A stretch of DNA of 10,493 nucleotides from Candidatus Curtissbacteria bacterium RIFCSPLOWO2_01_FULL_41_18 (lineage in GTDB: Bacteria > Patescibacteriota > Microgenomatia > Curtissbacterales > GWA2-41-24), in assembly GCA_001776475.1 (NCBI GenBank), contig MFBQ01000022.1, positions 1 to 10,493 on the forward strand, written 5' to 3'. Both the position numbers and the translations under genes were made by a program. Under the pieces are notes generated by a model, which was not told the origin of the DNA, did not search any database, and saw nothing but the letters and a program-made list of their open reading frames with translations. Of this stretch, positions 5,932 to 10,493 are shown piece by piece. Within the stretch, counting starts at the first letter, position 1. Each line of letters opens with the position of its first letter.

Positions 5932-8900
5932 ACCCTTTGACTGGTAACATCTTCTATCTCCGTCAGATTACCTTCTTTGACTATTGCAGATGGACTTACG
6001 ATCATTTCCTCACCTGAAGCTTGAGCCAACTCGCGAGCTTTTTGAGCTTCTTCCTCCGTCTTGGTGTCTACTTTTTCAACTTGGGCGGTTTTTGCACCGA
6101 TAGTTTGGACATTAAGACTTAAGCTATTTAACTCCTTGACTAAAACCTTAAACGATTCCGGAATCAAAGCCTGTGGAATCTCCTCGCCCTTAATGATAGC
6201 TTCAAAAGCCTTGGCGCGGCCTACGACATCATCTGATTTTATTGTCAGCATTTCTTGCAAGGTGTAAGCAGCTCCATAAGCTTCAAGAGCCCAAACCTCC
6301 ATTTCTCCAAGACGCTGACCACCCATTTGAGCTTTGCCTCCAAGAGGCTGTTGAGTTATTAAAGAGTATGGGCCGGTCGAACGGGCGTGTGTCTTATCCT
6401 CAACCATGTGGGTAAGTTTCAAAATATAGGCACACCCAACGACAATCGGTCTGTCAAAAGGTAGTCCTGACCTGCCATCATAAAGTGTGGCTCGACCGTC
6501 AGTTGGCAGACCAGCCTTTTTGAGTTCAGTAACAATTTTGTCCTCTGAAACTCCTTCAAAGACAGGCAAGGCAACTTTATAACCAAGTTTTTGTGCTGCC
6601 CAACCCAAATGAGTCTCCAAAAGCTGGCCTAAATTCATTCTCGATAGCACGGACAGCGGACTAATAATAATATCAATCGGGGTTCCATCTTCCAGATAAG
6701 GCATGTCTTGCGATGGGACAATTTTTGAAATGACCCCTTTGTTTCCGTGACGGCCAGCGAGTTTATCGCCGACTACGACCTTTCTCATTTTGGCGACCTT
6801 GACGACTATTTTAGACAGGGCTCCATGCTCCAGCTCATCACCTTTATCTCGGGATAAAATCTTGACGTCGATAACTGTCCCTTTTTCACCATGGGGCATT
6901 CTGAGCGAAGTGTCACGGACTTCCCGGGCCTTTTCGCCAAAGATAGTTCTTAAGAGTCTTTCTTCTGCGGTTAATTCGGTTTCACCTTTTGGAGCAATTT
7001 TACCTACCAGAATATCATTTGGGCCAACCTCAGCACCGACAACGATAATGCCATGTTCATCAAGATTGGCCAGATCTTCCTCAGAAACGTTAGGAATATC
7101 TCGAGTTGTTTCTTCCGGACCAAGCTTGGTCTCAACTACGGATGTTTCATATTCTTCGATATGAATTGAGGTCAAAACATCTTGTTTAACAAGCCGATCC
7201 GAAATAACAATGGCATCTTCATAACCTAAACCGTCAAAACTCATGTAGGCGATTATTAAGTTTTGGCCAAGGGCAAGTTCCCCATTATCAGTTGCCGAAC
7301 CATCTACTAAGATATCGCCTTTTTTGACTTTTTGTCTTCGCGCAACCCGTGGTCTTTGAGAATAACACGTACTTTGAGAAGATCTAGTGAATTTTTGGAC
7401 TGGGATTGTTATTTCCTCAGATTTATTCTTACCATTTGATTTAGTTTTCATGACAATTTTTTTACTGTCCACATAGATAATTTCACTATCCTCTTCTGCC
7501 CTGACAACCCGGCCCATATTGTTACCAACCACTTCTTCCATGCCCGTACCAACGACTGGGCTTTCCGGTTTTATTAATGGGACTGCTTGACACTGCATAT
7601 GGGTGCCCATCAAAGCACGATTGGCCTCGTCGTGAGACAAAAATGGAATTAGTGAAGCAGAGGTACCGACTACTTGCCTTGGAACAACATCAATAAAATC
7701 AACCATATTTTGGGATGCGGATGTAAATTCACCTTGGTAACGAACCGGGATTCTTTCCAGCTTAATATAATCCTTTGCATCAAGCTCAACTTGGGCATGG
7801 GTGATATAATATTCTTCTTCATCGTCAGCTGCAAGATAAACTATTTCGTCCGTAACCTTTGATCTGCCATTTTTCTCTTTGACTACTCTGCGGTATGGAG
7901 CTTCCATAAAGCCGTATTCATTAATCCTGCAATATAGGGACATATAGGTGACCAATCCGATATTTGGCCCTTCCGGTGAGCGAATTGGGCAGATTCTTGA
8001 GTATTGGGAATGATTAATATCTCTTATGGAAAAAGCAGCTCTTTCTCTGGCTATTCCTCCTGTGCCCATGACAGTTAGCCTCCTTAAGTTATCTAGCTCT
8101 GAAAGTGGGTTGGTTTGATCAAGAATTGTTGAAAGCTGAGAAGAGCGGAAGAATTCGTTGACAGCGGAAATTATTGGCCTAGCATTAATAAGTGATGCAG
8201 GTGAGGGCACTCCTTCATCAACCGGGGTCAGGCTCATTCTTTCTTTGACTACTCTTTCAAGTCTAAGGATGCCAATTCTGAAAGCATTTTGGGCGACGAG
8301 CTCACCGACTCTTCTTAAGCGTCTGTTGCCAAGATGGTCAATATCGTCAATTTTGCCTTTGGCGGCCGCCAGATCGAAAAGGTAAGCAATTGAAGCAACG
8401 AAGTCGGAGGGTGTTAATATTTGACTGTCTCTTCCATCATCCAGGTTTGTCAGTTTATCTTTTAATTGCTTCAAGCGTTTTTGGACTTTATATCTACCGA
8501 CCTTGCCAAGTGAATATCGTCTTTGGCTGAAAAACATGTTTTCAATTAACGCTTTGGCGTTATCCAATATCACATGATCGCCTGGACGCATTCTTCGGTA
8601 AATTTCTAGTAACGCTTCTTCTTGAGTTGTAGTGTTATCTTTAGAAAGAGTATTTTCAATGAGCTTTCTGCCTTGTTCATCAGCAACATTTTCGAAAAGC
8701 TTGAGGATCTGGTCATTTTCAGAAAATCCAATGGCACGAAGCAAGGTGCTAACTGGAAATTTCCTGCGTCTGTCGATCTTAACGGTAATAAGATTGTTTT
8801 TAGTAATTGCAAACTCCAACCAAGAACCACGTAGTGGTCTAATCTCGCAGTTATAAAGAAGTTTTCCAGTCGAAGGATCAATTTCTGCGGAATAATATAC

Positions 8901-9305
8901 CCCGGGAGCGCGCACTAATTGAGTAACGACTGCTCTTTCAATACCGTTGATGATAAAAGAGCCTTTGGGAAGCATAATCGGAAGGTCACATAAAAAAACT
9001 TCCTGCGTATTTTTGGCTCCGGTTTGTTTATTGACGACAGTGGCTTCTACCTTCAGTGGTGCATCGTAAGTGATACCTTTTTTTATTGCTTCTTCGGCAG
9101 TACGCTTAGGTTTGCCAAGAATATAATCACCAAATATCAAGGTGAAATTTTTGTTGGTAAAATCTTCGATGGGTGAAACTTCGTCCAGGACTTCCCGAAT
9201 ACCAGTTTTTAAGAACTCACCAAAGGAGTCCCTCTGAACCTTAACAAGATCCAAGGGGGGTAACTTGATACTTGTGATTTTACCCCAAGAAATACGGTTG
9301 GCCAC
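5928..9305 (-). CDS. rpoB: DNA-directed RNA polymerase subunit beta
   Basis: Beta forms one half of the polymerase cleft and contacts the nascent RNA and DNA-RNA hybrid. The 1125-aa product has LGNRRLRRVGEL, the rifampicin-region block (389-413), SPEGPNIGL, GDKLAGRHGNKG with K848 and K856 (E. coli K1065 and K1073), and the C-terminal GGQRLGEMEVWALEAYGA clamp region. It lacks the E. coli-type large insertions. The start is GTG at 9305, giving MANRISWGK; only a weak AGG lies about 10 nt upstream. The last 50 or so residues form an acidic extension after the conserved VQTIGA. Several rifampicin-contact positions differ from E. coli (T393, N406, T411, M413). It is the first gene of the polymerase operon and is preceded by a transposase, not by the usual rplJ-rplL pair. 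Confidence 0.99.
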   Translation of the reverse strand: MANRISWGKITSIKLPPLDLVKVQRDSFGEFLKTGIREVLDEVSPIEDFTNKNFTLIFGDYILGKPKRTAEEAIKKGITYDAPLKVEATVVNKQTGAKNTQEVFLCDLPIMLPKGSFIINGIERAVVTQLVRAPGVYYSAEIDPSTGKLLYNCEIRPLRGSWLEFAITKNNLITVKIDRRRKFPVSTLLRAIGFSENDQILKLFENVADEQGRKLIENTLSKDNTTTQEEALLEIYRRMRPGDHVILDNAKALIENMFFSQRRYSLGKVGRYKVQKRLKQLKDKLTNLDDGRDSQILTPSDFVASIAYLFDLAAAKGKIDDIDHLGNRRLRRVGELVAQNAFRIGILRLERVVKERMSLTPVDEGVPSPASLINARPIISAVNEFFRSSQLSTILDQTNPLSELDNLRRLTVMGTGGIARERAAFSIRDINHSQYSRICPIRSPEGPNIGLVTYMSLYCRINEYGFMEAPYRRVVKEKNGRSKVTDEIVYLAADDEEEYYITHAQVELDAKDYIKLERIPVRYQGEFTSASQNMVDFIDVVPRQVVGTSASLIPFLSHDEANRALMGTHMQCQAVPLIKPESPVVGTGMEEVVGNNMGRVVRAEEDSEIIYVDSKKIVMKTKSNGKNKSEEITIPVQKFTRSSQSTCYSQRPRVARRQKVKKGDILVDGSATDNGELALGQNLIIAYMSFDGLGYEDAIVISDRLVKQDVLTSIHIEEYETSVVETKLGPEETTRDIPNVSEEDLANLDEHGIIVVGAEVGPNDILVGKIAPKGETELTAEERLLRTIFGEKAREVRDTSLRMPHGEKGTVIDVKILSRDKGDELEHGALSKIVVKVAKMRKVVVGDKLAGRHGNKGVISKIVPSQDMPYLEDGTPIDIIISPLSVLSRMNLGQLLETHLGWAAQKLGYKVALPVFEGVSEDKIVTELKKAGLPTDGRATLYDGRSGLPFDRPIVVGCAYILKLTHMVEDKTHARSTGPYSLITQQPLGGKAQMGGQRLGEMEVWALEAYGAAYTLQEMLTIKSDDVVGRAKAFEAIIKGEEIPQALIPESFKVLVKELNSLSLNVQTIGAKTAQVEKVDTKTEEEAQKARELAQASGEEMIVSPSAIVKEGNLTEIEDVTSQRV

Positions 9306-9347
9306 AGGCGTTTTACCTATCTTGTAAAAATTTTGCTAATTAACAAG

Positions 9348-9380
9348 AGGGATCGACCCTTAGACGGGAAATATGCGTCT
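9348..9380 (-). promoter_or_regulatory. Two adjacent hairpins in the rpoB leader
   Basis: AGACG/CGTCT (9362-9366 with 9376-9380, 9-nt loop) and AGGG/CCCT (9348-9351 with 9357-9360, 5-nt loop) lie one base apart. They are positioned 43-75 nt before the rpoB GTG within the predicted leader transcript. The stems are short, so a function is only suggested by their juxtaposition. Confidence 0.35.
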
Positions 9381-9417
9381 TGCGAATATAGTTGTTGGGA
9401 TGATCCACAGGAACTTT

Positions 9418-9460
9418 TCAAAAAACAACAAAACAAAGAAGGTACAACAAATACCTCCTT
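9418..9460 (-). promoter_or_regulatory. Possible attenuator/leader peptide in the rpoB leader
   Basis: AAGGAGGTA (9460-9452) pairs with TACCTTCTT (9444-9436) in a 9-bp stem with one G-U pair and a 7-nt loop. A T-rich tract follows (9435-9420), as in an intrinsic terminator. The 5' arm contains a full AAGGAGGT, an ideal SD. Six bases after its GGAGG a TTG codon at 9447 opens a 9-codon frame, (M)YLLCFVVF, ending in TGA at 9418. The SD is not positioned for rpoB, which starts more than 140 nt further on. Attenuation by a leader peptide is inference; the SD, hairpin and frame are read directly. Confidence 0.45.
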
Positions 9461-9481
9461 CAAAAGGCTATATCAATAATA

Positions 9482-9510
9482 TTTATAACATCCCTCGACT
9501 AATTTGTCAA
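9482..9510 (-). promoter_or_regulatory. Strong promoter for rpoBC at the end of the transposase gene
   Basis: TTGACA (9510-9505) and TATAAA (9487-9482) are separated by exactly 17 bp, and TGT before the -10 makes it an extended -10. This is the best sigma70-type promoter in the window. Transcription would start near 9475, giving a leader of about 170 nt. The -35 overlaps the transposase stop codon (TGA, 9509-9507). Confidence 0.8.
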
Positions 9511-10490
9511 TACTTGTACAGTATCAGGGTTTCGTTTACATCAGCACCTTGTAAGTATGACGGATTGTTGATGATGTAATCCTCGATTCTTTCTTGTGGG
9601 GTTCTGCCGTTCATGCCGTAACCTCCATGTCTGCGTTTGGTATTGTACCAACTAAGGTAACGGCTGAGCCAATACCTTGCATAATCAAGATCATCAGGTT
9701 TTGCACCAACTCTCCAGAAACATTCTTCCTCAATTGTTCTATGCAGTCTTTCAACCTTACCGTTTGATGTCGGATGATGAACCGGGTTTCTGATGATTCT
9801 GATTCCAAGTTCCTGACAAGTTGTGATGAAGTGCTTCTTAAATTCACTACCATTGTCAGTTCTCACAGCATGTATCGGGAAAGGAGCTGACATAACCATT
9901 CTTCTAAGAAAGTCAGCAGCCTGATCACTCTTGTTGCCAAAGTAACAGTCTCCCATACCCCACCTGGAGAAGTCATCAACTGCCGTAATCAGTGTAGGAC
10001 CTGATTTACCCAGTGGCTCTGTTGTATCAATCTGAACCTCTTCTCCAGGGTAACCTTTAGTGTAAAGATGAACAGGTTTTCTTGCCTCTTTACACTTGGG
10101 TACAACTAACCTCCTTCTGACAAGTATCCTGTAGACTGTTGCTCGGGACACGATAATCCCACAGTCTTCTAAAAGCCAGACCATACGGTCTGGGCCAACA
10201 CCATAAAGGTTAAACAGTCTCTCAACTGTTTGTTCAATCCATATGTCTGTCCTGTTGTGCGGCCTATGCCATGACTTTGGACCTCGTTTCCTGCCACATA
10301 CTGACTCCAGACCATACTCATTAACCTTCCTTCTCAACTTCCAGAAGCCTTGTCTGGACATACCTAAAATCCTGGCACCGACATCAACTGACAGATGTCT
10401 TTGGTTTACGTCCGTCACCACCCTTTTCCTGGTCTCGACCAGATTCTTGATGGTTTTCTCACTCACGTATGTCTCCTTTCTTAGAAGACA
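9505..10490 (-). mobile_element. Putative IS481-like insertion sequence (ends tentative)
   Basis: A complete transposase gene occupies nearly all of this segment. TGTC at 9505 and GACA ending at 10490 are in the right orientation and position for the TGT...ACA ends typical of IS481 elements, and the implied length of 986 bp fits the family. Beyond these four bases the two ends do not match convincingly, and the right end may lie outside the window. The element is therefore inferred mainly from the gene. Confidence 0.45.
9507..10466 (-). CDS. DDE transposase, IS481-like (integrase core)
   Basis: The 319-aa protein catalyses cut-and-join DNA transposition. An N-terminal helix-turn-helix (about residues 25-50, VGARILGMSRQGFWKLRRKV) is followed by a second DNA-binding region (about 85-120, GPDRMVWLLEDCG...SRATVYRILVRR). 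The RNase H-like core has D147 (QIDTT), D204 (RTDNGSEF) and E239 (NGKVERLHRTIEEE); the 34 residues between D204 and E239 fit the DDE spacing. It ends with the usual WYNTKRRHGGYGMNGRTPQERI block. A single frame with no orfA/orfB split favours IS481 over IS3. The start is GTG at 10466 with a strong AAGGAG SD 6 nt upstream. It appears intact and possibly active. It sits upstream of rpoB in the same orientation, and its stop lies inside the rpoB promoter. Confidence 0.88.
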   Translation of the reverse strand: MSEKTIKNLVETRKRVVTDVNQRHLSVDVGARILGMSRQGFWKLRRKVNEYGLESVCGRKRGPKSWHRPHNRTDIWIEQTVERLFNLYGVGPDRMVWLLEDCGIIVSRATVYRILVRRRLVVPKCKEARKPVHLYTKGYPGEEVQIDTTEPLGKSGPTLITAVDDFSRWGMGDCYFGNKSDQAADFLRRMVMSAPFPIHAVRTDNGSEFKKHFITTCQELGIRIIRNPVHHPTSNGKVERLHRTIEEECFWRVGAKPDDLDYARYWLSRYLSWYNTKRRHGGYGMNGRTPQERIEDYIINNPSYLQGADVNETLILYKY

Positions 10491-10493
10491 ATA

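Noticed and set aside
6790..7164. 124-aa plus-strand open frame opposite rpoB
   Set aside because: It is a Ser-rich shadow frame of the conserved polymerase gene, with no family resemblance.
9373..9579. 68-aa plus-strand open frame across the rpoB leader and transposase end
   Set aside because: It crosses the rpoB promoter and runs antisense into the transposase; no recognisable domain or SD.
10467..10493. TGTCT...AGACA pairing just upstream of the transposase start as an IS terminal hairpin
   Set aside because: The match is only 5 bp and includes the SD; the window ends here, so the true IS end cannot be judged.
1..10493. CRISPR array, tRNA or rRNA genes
   Set aside because: I saw no regularly spaced direct repeats, no cloverleaf with a TTC arm and no rRNA segments.

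Overview
The window is read almost entirely on the minus strand. It carries the core of a bacterial RNA polymerase/str gene cluster in the conserved order rpoB–rpoC–rpsL–rpsG–(small gene)–fusA. A transposase gene lies directly upstream of rpoB at the right edge, and fusA runs off the left edge.

Organism: all proteins are clearly bacterial, and TGA is used as a stop (rpoB, the transposase), so this is not a code-25 lineage. The beta subunit is about 1125 aa and beta' about 1229 aa, without the large E. coli-type insertions. Beta' has a charged coiled-coil insert near its N-terminus. The AT-rich spacers hold recurrent low-complexity phrases, the ribosomal proteins have unusual tails or inserts, and some starts lack a Shine-Dalgarno (SD) sequence. 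Together these fit a member of the Candidate Phyla Radiation/Patescibacteria (perhaps Microgenomates-like). That placement is an impression, not a demonstration.

Layout from right to left, which is the direction of transcription: (1) 9507-10466, an intact IS481-like DDE transposase whose stop codon overlaps the -35 box of a near-consensus promoter (TTGACA-17-TATAAA with an extended -10) driving rpoB. (2) A leader of about 170 nt with a hairpin that sequesters a perfect AAGGAGGT and a possible 9-codon leader peptide followed by a T-rich tract, then two adjacent small hairpins. (3) rpoB (GTG start) overlapping rpoC by ATGA. (4) An AT-rich spacer, rpsL, a second AT-rich spacer with a 7-bp tandem repeat, and rpsG. 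(5) A GC-rich stem-loop after rpsG and a 245-nt spacer with two palindromes and two candidate promoters. (6) A small gene for an 89-aa GreA-N-terminus-like coiled-coil protein, then fusA.

Functionally, the cluster encodes the catalytic RNA polymerase subunits, the decoding-centre protein S12, the 30S head protein S7 and translocase EF-G. The small Gre-like protein would fit this set as a polymerase secondary-channel binder. The most notable points are that protein, the natural Arg at the classical streptomycin-resistance position of S12, several non-consensus residues in the rifampicin pocket of RpoB, and the IS/rpoB promoter junction with its structured leader.
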